Shown piece by piece: positions 27,667 through 38,713 of a stretch of DNA of 64,000 nt. A model generated the notes under the pieces. The model was not told the origin of the DNA, did no database searches, and saw only the letters and a list, made by a program, of their open reading frames with translations. This stretch comes from Helicobacter acinonychis (GTDB taxonomy: Bacteria; Campylobacterota; Campylobacteria; Campylobacterales; Helicobacteraceae): NCBI RefSeq assembly GCF_900461455.1, contig NZ_UGIA01000001.1, forward strand, positions 620,001 to 684,000. Direction: 5' to 3'. The translations under genes were made by a program, and so were the position numbers. Each line of letters opens with the position of its first letter. The stretch's first letter is position 1.

Positions 27667-28998
27667 CTACAAAACCAACGGTGCGACAACAAACCCTAAC
27701 GCCACGCTCAAAGCCACGACTAAAACCCCAGGGATCAAAAACGCATGATCAAACACATAACGGCCCATTTTGGTGGTGCCGGTGTTATCCATAGCGATCG
27801 CTCCTAGCAAAGTGGGGTAAGTGGGTAACACAAATAGCGCTGAAACGCTTGCAAAAGAAGCCACGATAATATACAAATGCTCCGTGTGATTAGCACCAAT
27901 GCCTAAAGCTGTGATCACGCTTGGGATGAGTGCTTTAGAAGTGGCAGCTTGCGAATACAAAAGCATAGAAGCAAAAAAGAGCGCCACAGCCAATAAAAAC
28001 GGATAATCTGCGATCAAAAAAGAAGCGTAGCGCTCGATTTCATTTAAATGATTGCTCACAAAAGTATCGCCTAACCACGCCACTCCCAGCACGCACACGC
28101 ACGCTTGCATGCCGGATTTAAACACGCTTGAATGGGCGATTTCATTGGCATTGATTTTACAAAAAATCGCAATTAAAGCCGCCACGCTTAGCATGAAAGA
28201 CACGATCGCTTGATCTCTTCCTAAAATCACCGGGCTAATTAAAGCGATATTTTTAGAAATCGCACTCGCATAAAAAACGATCGCCACAACCCCACCAATA
28301 AAAATCCATAACGATAATTTCGCGTTTTTTGAAACTTCTTTTTCTTCTTTGATTTTAGGAGGCGAAATTTTGCCCATTTTCAAGCGCTCTAAATAGTTGG
28401 GATCGCTGTCTAACTTTAAATTGGTAAAACCCATAATAAACGCCGTGAACATGCATGCTAAAAAAGTCGTAGGGATCCAGATCATTAAAAGAGTTAAGTA
28501 ATTTGCCCCCAAAGGCTCTAAAATACCACTCATAAACACCACCGCCGCGCTCACTGGGCTTGCAGTAATGCCCACCTGACTAGAGACGACCGCTAAACTC
28601 AACGGCACTTTGGGTTTGATGTTTTGGCTTTGACTCACCTCTACAATCACTGGGATCAAAGAAAAAACCGTATGCCCAGTGCCCGCTAGTATCGTTAAAA
28701 AATACGCCACGCTAGGCGCTAAATAGTTGATTTGCTTGGGGTGTTTTCTTAAAATTCTTTCAGCGATTTTGACTAAATAATCTAACCCTCCAGCCTTTTG
28801 CATCGCGCTAATAGCGCTAATGACTGCCATGATGATTAAAATCACATCAAAGGGGATTTTGCCCGGATTTAGCCCTAAAAACAAGCACAAAACAAACACT
28901 CCCAAGCCCCCCACATAGCCCACCCCCAAACCCCCTAGCCTTGCCCCTAAAAAAAGCGAAAAAAGTAACACGATAATTTGAAAAAAGGTATCCATCAT
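27667..28998 (-). CDS. dcuA: Anaerobic C4-dicarboxylate transporter
   Basis: A 443-residue inner-membrane protein with about 10-12 hydrophobic helices and the Dcu family pattern: G-L-G-V-G-Y-V near 23, L-A-G-T-G-H-T near 105-111 and G-I-T-A-S-P-V near 143-149. It exchanges fumarate, aspartate, malate and succinate. It is divergent from the periplasmic asparaginase gene ansB, 75 bp away. The pair would release aspartate outside and carry it in for deamination to fumarate (inference). Corresponds to HP0724. Confidence 0.94.
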   Translation of the reverse strand: MMDTFFQIIVLLFSLFLGARLGGLGVGYVGGLGVFVLCLFLGLNPGKIPFDVILIIMAVISAISAMQKAGGLDYLVKIAERILRKHPKQINYLAPSVAYFLTILAGTGHTVFSLIPVIVEVSQSQNIKPKVPLSLAVVSSQVGITASPVSAAVVFMSGILEPLGANYLTLLMIWIPTTFLACMFTAFIMGFTNLKLDSDPNYLERLKMGKISPPKIKEEKEVSKNAKLSLWIFIGGVVAIVFYASAISKNIALISPVILGRDQAIVSFMLSVAALIAIFCKINANEIAHSSVFKSGMQACVCVLGVAWLGDTFVSNHLNEIERYASFLIADYPFLLAVALFFASMLLYSQAATSKALIPSVITALGIGANHTEHLYIIVASFASVSALFVLPTYPTLLGAIAMDNTGTTKMGRYVFDHAFLIPGVLVVALSVALGFVVAPLVL

Positions 28999-29022
28999 TA
29001 ACCCTTTTTAAATTTATTTTAA

Positions 29023-30126
<1,104 letters not shown>

Positions 30127-30247
30127 AACCTTTTTTAGTGGTTTGAAGCACTAAAGATGAGAGGGTAATTTTACTCTCATTAATTGCTAATCCTCAAAGA
30201 ACTCCATAAGCAAGCGATAAATCTTTTAGAAAGCGATCTTATAGCAC

Positions 30248-30277
30248 AAATTAAACGGATAAAAATCCGTTTAATTT
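30248..30277. terminator. Strong symmetrical hairpin between ansB and acxC
   Basis: A perfect 13-bp inverted repeat (left arm AAATTAAACGGAT, four-base A loop). The arms themselves supply A-rich and T-rich flanks, so it could stop transcription from either side. The genes converge here, ansB from the left and the acx operon from the right, consistent with a bidirectional terminator. Confidence 0.7.
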
Positions 30278-30291
30278 AAACCTTGCTTTTT

Positions 30292-30315
30292 ATTTGGGGC
30301 AAGATTTGGGGCAAG
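30292..30315 (+). repeat. Twelve-base tandem duplication
   Basis: Two perfect adjacent copies of ATTTGGGGCAAG, followed at once by a 6-bp hairpin (AGAGGC / GCCTCT, 30314-30330). It sits at the junction between the ansB block and the acx block. Confidence 0.8.
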
Positions 30316-30349
30316 AGGCATAAAGCCTCTCAAAAAGGAGTGAGCGATC

Positions 30350-30856
30350 TTATCGTCTTTCTGGGGGCTGTATCCCTAGCCAATCTTTATAGAATGTCTC
30401 TATATCCGGCTCAAAATCATGGATAACAGGATACCAAGGAGTCGGTGCCTCCACATCTAAAAGAATACCGCAATCCGGACAAATGTACTCTCTATACACT
30501 TGCCAATGGGTGTCGCTGGCTAAGAGTTTAGGATACACCTCTTCCATTTTCTCTGCTGTGTCGCGCACATAAATGTTTGTATGCAACTTCCAATTTTCCT
30601 CTGGAGTGCAGAACACATGACCGCATGAACATTTGATCTCCCACTTTTTTTGAGAATTTTGCACCACGAATAAATGCGGTCCCAAAGGTAAGACTATCTT
30701 GTCATCAAAACCCACCTTGTCTTGCAACACATTCAAATACATTTGAAACCTCTCATGATCTTTAGGCATGCTAAGCATTTTTAAGATCGTGCTCCAATCC
30801 AAGCTCCCCTCTACTAAATTTTTGATTTGTTCTTGTGTGTATTTTGACATAACCAT
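30350..30856 (-). CDS. acxC: Acetone carboxylase gamma subunit
   Basis: A 168-residue small subunit. Two Cys pairs, C-S-C-G-H-V-F-C near 97-104 and C-P-D-C-G near 144-148, can bind a metal. It is the third gene of acxABC (HP0697), 22 bp after acxB. The complex carboxylates acetone to acetoacetate using ATP and bicarbonate. In H. pylori the operon is reported to help mouse colonisation. Confidence 0.9.
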   Translation of the reverse strand: MVMSKYTQEQIKNLVEGSLDWSTILKMLSMPKDHERFQMYLNVLQDKVGFDDKIVLPLGPHLFVVQNSQKKWEIKCSCGHVFCTPEENWKLHTNIYVRDTAEKMEEVYPKLLASDTHWQVYREYICPDCGILLDVEAPTPWYPVIHDFEPDIETFYKDWLGIQPPERR

Positions 30857-30878
30857 TCTCCTCTATTTTTTTAAAAAC

Positions 30879-33176
30879 TTATTTTTCATCAACCAACACA
30901 ACCGTGTGCACATCAGGCAATTTGCTCAAATCCATTCTGTATTTAGAACCATAAGTGAATACGCCAAGCTCATCTTCTTGCATAGTCCAACTATCCGGCA
31001 AGTTCCAAAATTTTTTAAAGTCGCTCAAAAACTTCGGCGAAAGATCAAAGCTAGTCGCATACATGTGTTTAACCTGTTTGGAAGCCTCTTTTTTAAGGAT
31101 AGCGCTTCTTTCTTGCTCCATCCATTGTTTTACAGGTATGGATCTAGATTTCCTAGTTTCAAGAATTTCTTTTCTTCTAGCTTCAGTTTTGGTCTCATCC
31201 CCTACCCAAACGCCGTCTTTATTTTGACTCACAACCGCACCATAAACCTTGTAGGCGTATTCTGGCAATAGCTGTTTGCTGTTTAGGTCTTCTAAAATGG
31301 CACTCAAATCCCTTTCAATCGGATCGCCAAATCCAGGACCGCCTTTGATGTAGTTCAAATACAAGTCATAATTATCAAAGCAATTTTCTGTGGTGATGCA
31401 TTGCTTATCCCTTTTGACTTGAGAGGCACGAGAGATATGCTTTTCATAATCGCAATCAATTGGGTTAAAATCACCACCCAAAGGCAAGCTGTCGTTATTT
31501 TTAATCCTATTTTTCAAATCAGTGTTGTGCGCTTCAAACCTATAACCACTAGCCGCTGGATAACCCCCCATCATACCCCAATCACTATTCATGTAGCCAT
31601 TACCCATAAAAAACATGGTCCAATCATGTGCACCCCACACCATTCTTAAGGTTTCAAACCCATTACCGCCTCGATATTTCCCATACCCACCGGTATTGGC
31701 CTTGACATTCCTACCTAAATAAAGAAGAGGTTCTGCCATTTCCCAGATTTCAATATCACCCATATCACCTTCTGGGTTCCAAATAGCTGCTGCGTGGTTC
31801 AAGCCATCTTTGATCGCACAAGCACCACTCCCACAAGAGCTCGTCTCAAAGCTATTCACCGCATGGATCTCTCCATCTTGGTTGATACCACCGCCTTGCA
31901 ACCAATTAGAAGTGTTGGCGTTTCCAGAATTGACCTCCTCTAAATACCCTCGGCTATAATACGCTTGAGACAAGCCTCTCCACAAAGCACTCCAACCGGA
32001 TACCAAGAAATGCCATGCGTAAGCATGCCCAGTGCGCCTATCGTCTGGATTCATCCAAGTCCCTTTTTTGAGTCTGAATTGAGTCGCAAAATAAGCACCA
32101 TCATTGATGCGAGAAGTGGGGATCAATGTTTGAGTCATCATCACCCAAATACCGCTAGTAAAGGACACTTGGTTGCAATTAAAGGAATGCCACCCCCACC
32201 TAGATGCACCATCAAAGTCTAATTTCCATGTAGCGTCCTTATTGATAGTGATTTCTACCGGAGAATGCATGATTGTGTCTAGTTTAGCAAACTCAGAGCA
32301 CACGCCAATATCCTTATGTGCATAAGGCACATCCACAAACGCTACCTTTCTATACTTGCCCGGTATGGTCATGGACTTGATCCTAGAGATAAGACCTCTT
32401 CTTCCCTCTTCAATCACCTCATCAATGAATCGCATGTAAGAATCGATGCCATCTTCTTTAATCACTTCCATCACAAGATCCCTAATCATGTGGCATCCTG
32501 CAATCCTAGTCCTTTCATCCAAAATCCAATATTTAGGCGTTCTTACTGATCTTTGGGATTCATGCAACCAATCTTTAAAACTCTCATCATTCGCCCCTGT
32601 CTTACGGCAAGTGATCATGTATCCATCCCCAAATCTTTGAACCTGTCCAGTGCTCATCGATCCTGGAGTAACCGACCCAGTATCAATCACATGCGTAACA
32701 CCGCCTACCCACCCAATCAATTTTTCATCGTGAAAGATAGGCACAAGAGTCATAATATCGCATGGATGCACATTCCCAATCGCACAGTCATTATTGGTGA
32801 AAATATCCTTATCATTGATGCCAGGGTTATCTTCCCAACCATTCTCTACCATGTATTTGATAGCCGATCCCATAGTGCCCACATGGATAATGATACCCGT
32901 AGAAGTCAGCACGCTATCGCCCAAAGCGTTATAAAGCGTGAAGCACAATTCCCCCTCTTGCTCAACAATAGGGCTTGCAGCAATCCTTTTGGCTGTTTCT
33001 CTGGCATGCACAATACCGCCTCTCAATTTAGAGAACATTTTTTCATAACCGATCGGATCGCTTTCTTTGAACTCTAATTTTTCAAGCCCATTGTAATAAC
33101 CTGTTTTTTCTGTCCTAGCTAGGATTTCATCTCTAGCTTGTTTTAAAGTTTTGCCGTTTTTCAATAAATTTGCCAT
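30879..33176 (-). CDS. acxB: Acetone carboxylase alpha subunit (HyuB family)
   Basis: A 765-residue protein of the hydantoinase B/oxoprolinase family. Characteristic segments include S-G-I-W-V-M-M-T, a glycine-rich G-N-A-N-T-S-N-W-L-Q-G-G-G stretch and E-T-S-S-C-G-S-G-A-C in the middle, and G-G-Y-G-K-Y-R-G-G-N-G near 495. It is the full length of acetone carboxylase alpha, longer than ordinary HyuB. It lies 17 bp downstream of acxA with its own AAGGAG-type site. Corresponds to HP0696. Frame intact. Confidence 0.93.
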   Translation of the reverse strand: MANLLKNGKTLKQARDEILARTEKTGYYNGLEKLEFKESDPIGYEKMFSKLRGGIVHARETAKRIAASPIVEQEGELCFTLYNALGDSVLTSTGIIIHVGTMGSAIKYMVENGWEDNPGINDKDIFTNNDCAIGNVHPCDIMTLVPIFHDEKLIGWVGGVTHVIDTGSVTPGSMSTGQVQRFGDGYMITCRKTGANDESFKDWLHESQRSVRTPKYWILDERTRIAGCHMIRDLVMEVIKEDGIDSYMRFIDEVIEEGRRGLISRIKSMTIPGKYRKVAFVDVPYAHKDIGVCSEFAKLDTIMHSPVEITINKDATWKLDFDGASRWGWHSFNCNQVSFTSGIWVMMTQTLIPTSRINDGAYFATQFRLKKGTWMNPDDRRTGHAYAWHFLVSGWSALWRGLSQAYYSRGYLEEVNSGNANTSNWLQGGGINQDGEIHAVNSFETSSCGSGACAIKDGLNHAAAIWNPEGDMGDIEIWEMAEPLLYLGRNVKANTGGYGKYRGGNGFETLRMVWGAHDWTMFFMGNGYMNSDWGMMGGYPAASGYRFEAHNTDLKNRIKNNDSLPLGGDFNPIDCDYEKHISRASQVKRDKQCITTENCFDNYDLYLNYIKGGPGFGDPIERDLSAILEDLNSKQLLPEYAYKVYGAVVSQNKDGVWVGDETKTEARRKEILETRKSRSIPVKQWMEQERSAILKKEASKQVKHMYATSFDLSPKFLSDFKKFWNLPDSWTMQEDELGVFTYGSKYRMDLSKLPDVHTVVLVDEK

Positions 33177-33193
33177 TTAGAACTCCTTTACTA

Positions 33194-35335
33194 TTATTTA
33201 ACTTCTTTCAAGTGGAACAATCTGTGTTTGTCTAACTTTGTCGCAAAGCCTTTAGGCACCACGAATGTGGTCGCATCTGATTCTATGATCGCAGGCCCTA
33301 TCACTTCATTTCCGGGCAGTAATTTTTCCATTCGCCACACATCTGCATCCACCCATTGCTTATGGCGATAGAACTTCCTAACGCCTATTTTGGCTTCTTT
33401 TGAAGGCGTAGCACCATGCTCTTTTTCAACCGGAATTACGGGTTTTTGTGTAGCCACAACACCACGCATAATCACCCCAGTCACGCTAAAACCAAGCTCT
33501 GGAGAACAAGCGGATTCAGAATAAACCCGAGCGTAAGTTTTTTCGTATTCTTTGACAATCTCTTCCCAATCAGCCACGCTTTCAGCCTTTGATATAGGAG
33601 AGGTTATTTCTAAATCATTCAACTGCCCCATATACTGCATCCTGTATCCAGGTCTTAAAATCACATCTTTTTGAGAAAATCCATTGATCTTAAATTCTTC
33701 AATCACTTTTAAAGTCAATTCATCCCATGCATCCTGGATGATCTTGCATGCTTCTATTTTGGACTCGTCTGAAGAATACTGCGGAATGGCTATATCAACG
33801 CTCTTGTCGTATCTGTATTCAAAATCAGCACAAGCACAACCAAAAGCACTAAACCCAGCCGCCCACGCAGGCACCACCACATCCTTAAACCCTAAACCTT
33901 CTGTATAGCCATAGGCATGCACAGGCCCCGCACCACCATATGAAAAGCACACAAAATCAGACGGACTATACCCTTTAGCGCTAATATTGGATCGCAAGTA
34001 TTCTTTAAGCTCCAAATCAAGCAACTCAATCACACCTGCAGCCGCATCTTCTACGCTAATGCCTAGCGGATCAGCGACTTGCTCTTTAATGTGTTTCTTA
34101 GCCCTTTCCACATCCAATTTGATCAAACCGCCTAAAAAATTATCCGGGTTTAAATAGCCTAAAACAATATGGCAATCCGTCACTGAAACCGTGTCTAAAC
34201 CGCTATCTTTCCAACAAGTGCCAACCCTATACCCTGCACTATCAGGCCCTAGTTTGACCGATCGGCTATGCGGATCAATGCGCACAAAACTCCCTGCACC
34301 AGCACCAACAGAATCCATAGCAACAAGAGGCAGAGAGAGAACAAGGCGTGCCATATCAGGGTCAGAAGCGATATTGAAATTGCTCTTAACGATAAGCGCC
34401 ATATCAAAGCTCGTGCCACCAATATCACTGCATGCAATATTTTCATAACCAAGCGTTTCGCCAAGCAATTTAGATCCAATCACCCCTCCAATGGGACCGC
34501 TCACAATCGTCCTAGCGAGCTCTTTAGCTTTCCAACTAATGGTGCCTCCATGCGTTGCCATCACACGCAAGTCAAATTTAGCACCATGCTCTTTGAAGTG
34601 GTTGCTGACTTTAGAGAGAGTCTGTCTGCTTGGCTCAGCCGCATAAGCTTCTAAAATGGTGGTGTTCATCCTGTGGCTTTCTTTTCTTTGAGGGTAGTAA
34701 TCCACAGAAGCGAATACAGGGATATTTTTACCTAATTTTTCAAGTTCTTTGAGCACAATATCTCTAACGATCCGCTCGCTTTCAGCGTTTTTATGAGATT
34801 GTAACAAGCAAATGACAACAGCTTCTGCACCCACTTCTACAAGCTCCTTAACAGCCGCTTTCACCTCTTCTTGACGCACTGGGATAACCACTTGCCCTTT
34901 AACATCGGTTCTTTCTGTAATGCCTCTAATCCTTTTTAAAGGGACTAATGGATCGTCATATTTGTGCGTGTTGATATGAAGCCTTTCTTCTAGTGCATAC
35001 CCAAGGTAGGATTGCAACGCCCTACCCATAGAGTGCATCTGCTCAAACCCTTTATTGCAAATTAGCCCCACTTCCATACCTCGTCTTTGCACGACCCTAT
35101 TTAGCATTGCAGTGCCTGAATACACACAAGTGACTAGTTCTGGATAGACCTGATTTACATCTGACTTCCAATGCATCAAAGCGTCTTGCGAGCTGTTGTA
35201 AATAGCCAAACTCTCATCCTCTGGGTTGCTTTGGGCTTTACCAACTACGAAACTACCATTTTCTTTAACAAAAAACGTGTCCGTCATGGTGCCACCGGCA
35301 TCAATACCCATCACCTGAACTTTTGAGACTTTCAT
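33194..35335 (-). CDS. acxA: Acetone carboxylase beta subunit (HyuA family)
   Basis: A 713-residue protein of the hydantoinase A/oxoprolinase family, with an actin-like ATPase fold. The N-terminal phosphate loop is G-I-D-A-G-G-T-M-T-D-T near 10-20. A second nucleotide motif (C-S-D-I-G-G-T-S-F-D-M-A) and F-S-Y-G-G-A-G-P-V-H-A-Y follow. It activates acetone by ATP-dependent phosphorylation within the AcxABC complex. First gene of the operon, with promoter signals 50-60 bp upstream. Corresponds to HP0695. Confidence 0.94.
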   Translation of the reverse strand: MKVSKVQVMGIDAGGTMTDTFFVKENGSFVVGKAQSNPEDESLAIYNSSQDALMHWKSDVNQVYPELVTCVYSGTAMLNRVVQRRGMEVGLICNKGFEQMHSMGRALQSYLGYALEERLHINTHKYDDPLVPLKRIRGITERTDVKGQVVIPVRQEEVKAAVKELVEVGAEAVVICLLQSHKNAESERIVRDIVLKELEKLGKNIPVFASVDYYPQRKESHRMNTTILEAYAAEPSRQTLSKVSNHFKEHGAKFDLRVMATHGGTISWKAKELARTIVSGPIGGVIGSKLLGETLGYENIACSDIGGTSFDMALIVKSNFNIASDPDMARLVLSLPLVAMDSVGAGAGSFVRIDPHSRSVKLGPDSAGYRVGTCWKDSGLDTVSVTDCHIVLGYLNPDNFLGGLIKLDVERAKKHIKEQVADPLGISVEDAAAGVIELLDLELKEYLRSNISAKGYSPSDFVCFSYGGAGPVHAYGYTEGLGFKDVVVPAWAAGFSAFGCACADFEYRYDKSVDIAIPQYSSDESKIEACKIIQDAWDELTLKVIEEFKINGFSQKDVILRPGYRMQYMGQLNDLEITSPISKAESVADWEEIVKEYEKTYARVYSESACSPELGFSVTGVIMRGVVATQKPVIPVEKEHGATPSKEAKIGVRKFYRHKQWVDADVWRMEKLLPGNEVIGPAIIESDATTFVVPKGFATKLDKHRLFHLKEVK

Positions 35336-35359
35336 CTTTTCCTCCTTAGTATTTAATGT

Positions 35360-35388
35360 GTTGCTAAAAGCAACCTATTCAAAGTATA
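35360..35388 (-). promoter_or_regulatory. acx promoter -10 box and leader hairpin
   Basis: On the minus strand TATACT (35383-35388) lies about 48 bp before the acxA start. A small perfect hairpin (GTTGC / GCAAC, loop of five, 35360-35374) follows at the expected transcript 5' end and could stabilise the leader. Confidence 0.45.
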
Positions 35389-35569
35389 GAGTGGATTTCT
35401 AAATAAAGATCGTTTATTTCAAGAATAGTCAATGACAATGTGAAAATTTGGTATCATAAAGTGAAGAATAGTAGTAAAATCGCTCCATAAACGCTAGTAA
35501 TACCCATCAAAACCGCTAAAAAGTATCAAATAAAATAAAATAAAAAGAAAAAATTAAATTTATACCAAA

Positions 35570-36568
35570 TCAAAAGGCGAAATTCAATTCTAAAGTGCCG
35601 ATCTGATGGTGCTTGGGTTGGGATTGGAAAGTTTTACTAATATCAGTGATCGTGAAAGCCACCCTAAAACCGTGCCACATCATAGCCGCTCCTATTTCAC
35701 TGCTATAAACAAAGTATTCTAAATGAGCAATACCCCTAGTTTCAGGGCTATTGCCTTGAATGAAGATATTAAGAGGCTGGAAGCGCCCAAAAGCCCCTAC
35801 AAAAAAATAGATAGAAAACTTATCGCTATAAGGCATGCCCCCATCAAAAGCGGTATTGATCTTATTGACACCATAATCAGCATCCAAATTATACCCAGCC
35901 CTAAAGAGCGATCCTAGTTGGAAATAATCCCTCGCATTGCCTAGCTCCACATTAAACCCAGGCATTAACTCCATAGAAAAAAAACGAGTGGTTAAAAGAG
36001 GGACTTTTTTGAGTAATTGGTAATGCAATTCCACAATGAATTCGTTTTTAATTTGCGTATCCCAACTAAATTGAGGGTAATGACCCCATTTGTGGATGAG
36101 CTGTTGCGTTTGAGCAGCTAAAGAAGCTCGCCCTGTGGTGCCCAAAGAAAGCGTGAATAATTCCATAAAAGTTTTATGGCGGTTATACGCATTCAAATTC
36201 ACTCTCAAATACCCCCCATAAGGGTGGTTGTCATGCAAGTGATCCAATTTTCTGTTTTTAAGCGAAGGGGTATATATGTCTTGCGCAAGCGAAATGCCAA
36301 AACGAGTGACCCTAGGGCTTTTATTGAAAAACCCTAAATACGAAGCCCATTTCATCGCTTTATTTTTAGATAAATCAAATTCTTTGGTAGAAAATCCTAT
36401 TTGAGTGCCTGCTGTGTAATACTCATCAATGTAGGGGTTGATATAGCCATCATTTTCAGTCATCAAATTGATAGAATAGCGTTTGGATGGCGTTAAAGGG
36501 GTTGGAATAACCTCTTTTGCCCATGCAAACATTCCTAGCAATAAACACAAGATAAATTTAAAAACCAA
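35570..36568 (-). CDS. lpxR: LpxR-family lipid A 3'-O-deacylase, outer membrane
   Basis: A 332-residue protein with a signal peptide (residues 1-17, ending F-A-W-A-K). The mature start holds T-E-N-D-G-Y, the N-D pair used in catalysis and calcium binding by LpxR/DUF2219 enzymes, and Y-T-A-G-T-Q-I-G-F follows. The C-terminus alternates hydrophobics and ends L-E-L-N-F-A-F, an outer-membrane barrel end. LpxR (HP0694/JHP0634) removes the 3'-acyl chains of lipid A, giving the tetra-acylated form that evades TLR4. It lies between acxA and atoE on the same strand but 235 bp from acxA, so it may have its own promoter. Confidence 0.85.
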   Translation of the reverse strand: MVFKFILCLLLGMFAWAKEVIPTPLTPSKRYSINLMTENDGYINPYIDEYYTAGTQIGFSTKEFDLSKNKAMKWASYLGFFNKSPRVTRFGISLAQDIYTPSLKNRKLDHLHDNHPYGGYLRVNLNAYNRHKTFMELFTLSLGTTGRASLAAQTQQLIHKWGHYPQFSWDTQIKNEFIVELHYQLLKKVPLLTTRFFSMELMPGFNVELGNARDYFQLGSLFRAGYNLDADYGVNKINTAFDGGMPYSDKFSIYFFVGAFGRFQPLNIFIQGNSPETRGIAHLEYFVYSSEIGAAMMWHGFRVAFTITDISKTFQSQPKHHQIGTLELNFAF

Positions 36569-36683
36569 AGCACTTCCTTGAATAGGTGATTAAGGGGTTA
36601 TTGTAGCAAAATAAGGCTTGATTGTAAGAGCGTTTAAGGAATAAAAAGAAAAAACTTTTTACTCCATCAAAAAAGTGCAAATG

Positions 36684-36709
36684 AGCGTGGGTTTAGAAAA
36701 ACTCACACT
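36684..36709 (-). terminator. Hairpin overlapping the end of atoE
   Basis: An 11-bp stem (two G-T pairs) with a four-base loop. Its upstream arm covers the atoE stop codon and its other arm is followed on the minus strand by a mixed then T-rich run. Probable end of the fadA-scoAB-atoE transcript. Confidence 0.55.
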
Positions 36710-38073
36710 AAAAAATAAAACACCCCACACACCACTAAAGCGACAAAAATTAAAGTCAAAACGCAATAACCCATAATGTCTTTAGCGCCCAAACCGGCGA
36801 TAGCTAATGCAGGCAAAGCCCAAAAAGGCTGTATCATATTCGTCCAAGCGTCCCCCCAAGCGATAGCCATAGAAACCACGCCCGGATCTATCCCCAAGCT
36901 TTGCCCTGCAGGGAGCATGATAGGAGCTTGAATCGCCCATTGCCCCCCACCAGACGGAATGAAAATATTGACAATCCCCGCACTCAAAAAAGTCATGAGC
37001 GCGAAAGTTTTTTCATTAGCGATGTGCGTGAAAGCTAAAGAAAGCATTTGCGCTAAAGAATGCCCCCCTTCACTATGCCCTGCCATCATCCCCATAATCC
37101 CAGCGTAAAAAGGGAATTGGAGCAAAATCCCAGCCACGCTCCTAGTGGAATGATTGATCGCTTTCACATAAGCTAAAGGGGTTTTATGGAGCAAGATCCC
37201 TAAAAAAAGGAAAATCGTATTGACGATATTTAAACTAAGTCCGCCCCCTTTAAAAAAATAAAGACCAAGATACCCCAAACCCAAAAAAACCAAAAGATAA
37301 GAAAGCAAGGGGCTGTTTTCCAAAAAATGAGCGATCGTTTTGTCTTTTTGGTGATCAATGAGTTCAGTCTCTTTGTATTCATCTTTTAAAAGCTTTGTGT
37401 CAATTTCAATAATTTCGTCCTTTTTAGGGTGGATTACCGCCATTAAAAAGGGTAATCCTATAAGAATGATCCCCACAATGATTAAATTATAGGTGGAAAA
37501 AATCGTTTGGCTAATGGGGATAGCTTTCTCAATCACCCCAGCACTGATTTTAGACAAATTCTCATTTTGGGTTGCAACGCTTAAAGGGATCGAGCCTGAC
37601 AAACCTCCATGCCAAATCACAAAACCCGAATAAGCACTAGCAATAAGCAACCTATAATCCACTCCTTTAACATTCTTTGCAATCTCTTTTGCAAAAATCG
37701 TGCTAATCACCAAGCCAAAACCCCAATTGATCCAATTAGCGATTAACGATAAAAAAGTAACCAACAATAAAGCCGCATAATACCCTTTAGGTAAAGACGC
37801 TAGATATTTTAAGAGTTTTTGGACCAATTTAGCACTAGCCAAAGCCTGACCTAGCACCAAAATAAGAGCCATTTGCATAGAAAAGCCTAAAAGCGTCCAA
37901 GCACCATTCCCCCAGCTAGAAATAACAGACGACGCGTCTTGTCCTGTCAAACAATAAACAAGAATAAACACAATGAACGATAAAAGAGTCACTAAAACAA
38001 AGGAGTCTGGCAAGCATTTAGAAGCCAAAAACACGCACGCTGAAGTCAAATGCCTTAATAAAAACATAAGCAC
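36703..38073 (-). CDS. atoE: Short-chain fatty acid transporter
   Basis: A 456-residue polytopic inner-membrane protein with about 12 helices, matching AtoE. Family segments: N-W-G-F-G-L-V near 116-122, W-H-G-G-L-S-G-S-I-P near 153-162 and I-P-S-G-G-G-Q-W-A near 373-381. It likely takes up acetoacetate, butyrate or similar acids for the SCOT/thiolase enzymes encoded upstream in the same operon. 16 bp after scoB. Corresponds to HP0693. Confidence 0.92.
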   Translation of the reverse strand: MLMFLLRHLTSACVFLASKCLPDSFVLVTLLSFIVFILVYCLTGQDASSVISSWGNGAWTLLGFSMQMALILVLGQALASAKLVQKLLKYLASLPKGYYAALLLVTFLSLIANWINWGFGLVISTIFAKEIAKNVKGVDYRLLIASAYSGFVIWHGGLSGSIPLSVATQNENLSKISAGVIEKAIPISQTIFSTYNLIIVGIILIGLPFLMAVIHPKKDEIIEIDTKLLKDEYKETELIDHQKDKTIAHFLENSPLLSYLLVFLGLGYLGLYFFKGGGLSLNIVNTIFLFLGILLHKTPLAYVKAINHSTRSVAGILLQFPFYAGIMGMMAGHSEGGHSLAQMLSLAFTHIANEKTFALMTFLSAGIVNIFIPSGGGQWAIQAPIMLPAGQSLGIDPGVVSMAIAWGDAWTNMIQPFWALPALAIAGLGAKDIMGYCVLTLIFVALVVCGVFYFLV

Positions 38074-38089
38074 ACCCCTTTTTTATAAG

Positions 38090-38713
38090 TTACAAGTGCA
38101 CTCCAAACTCAGCTTCTGTCTTTTCCTTGACTTGATCAACGCTCACACCCTCTTGCAACTCCACTAATTTCATGGCGTTATTTGAAAACTCAAACACCGC
38201 TAAATCCGTTATCAATTGATGCACCACCCCTTTTCCTGTTAAAGGCAATGAGCATTCTTTTTTCACTTTGGATTCCCCAAATTTGTTGCAATGCTCCATG
38301 ATGACAACCACTTTCTTAGCACCATGCACAAGATCCATAGCCCCTCCCATGCCTTTTATGAGTTTTTTAGGGATCATCCAATTCGCTAAATCGCCATTTT
38401 GCGAGACTTCCATGCCCCCTAAAATCGCTAGATCAATATGCCCCCCACGAATCATGGCAAACGAATCTGCACTGTTGAAAAACGAAGCACCCGGCACCAC
38501 GGTTATGGTTTCTTTTCCTGCATTGATAAGATCCGCATCAACGCTCCCCTCTAAAGGATAAGCACCAATCCCTAACAACCCATTTTCGCTTTGGAATACG
38601 ATATTCATCCCACTCACTTCATTGGCTACAAGCGTGGGCAAACCTATCCCTAAATTCACATACACGCCTTCTTTCAATTCTTTCGCCGCTCTTTTAATGA
38701 TAGCCTCTCTCAT
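38090..38713 (-). CDS. scoB: Succinyl-CoA:acetoacetate CoA-transferase subunit B
   Basis: A 207-residue beta subunit. The catalytic glutamate is E43 in Q-S-E-N-G-L-L-G, and the G-A-x-F-F-N-S-A-D-S-F segment is typical. With ScoA it moves CoA from succinyl-CoA to acetoacetate, bypassing succinyl-CoA synthetase in the Helicobacter TCA variant. The start overlaps the scoA stop by 4 nt. Corresponds to HP0692. Confidence 0.95.
   Translation of the reverse strand: MREAIIKRAAKELKEGVYVNLGIGLPTLVANEVSGMNIVFQSENGLLGIGAYPLEGSVDADLINAGKETITVVPGASFFNSADSFAMIRGGHIDLAILGGMEVSQNGDLANWMIPKKLIKGMGGAMDLVHGAKKVVVIMEHCNKFGESKVKKECSLPLTGKGVVHQLITDLAVFEFSNNAMKLVELQEGVSVDQVKEKTEAEFGVHL

Noticed and set aside
30768-31271. 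167-residue plus-strand frame across acxC/acxB
   Set aside because: Spans two real genes on the opposite strand and is rich in F/S/R as expected for antisense of AT-rich coding DNA.
32553-33077. 174-residue open frame on the plus strand inside acxB
   Set aside because: It lies entirely antisense to a well-conserved gene, has no ribosome site and reads as low-plausibility sequence; acxB is clearly the real gene.
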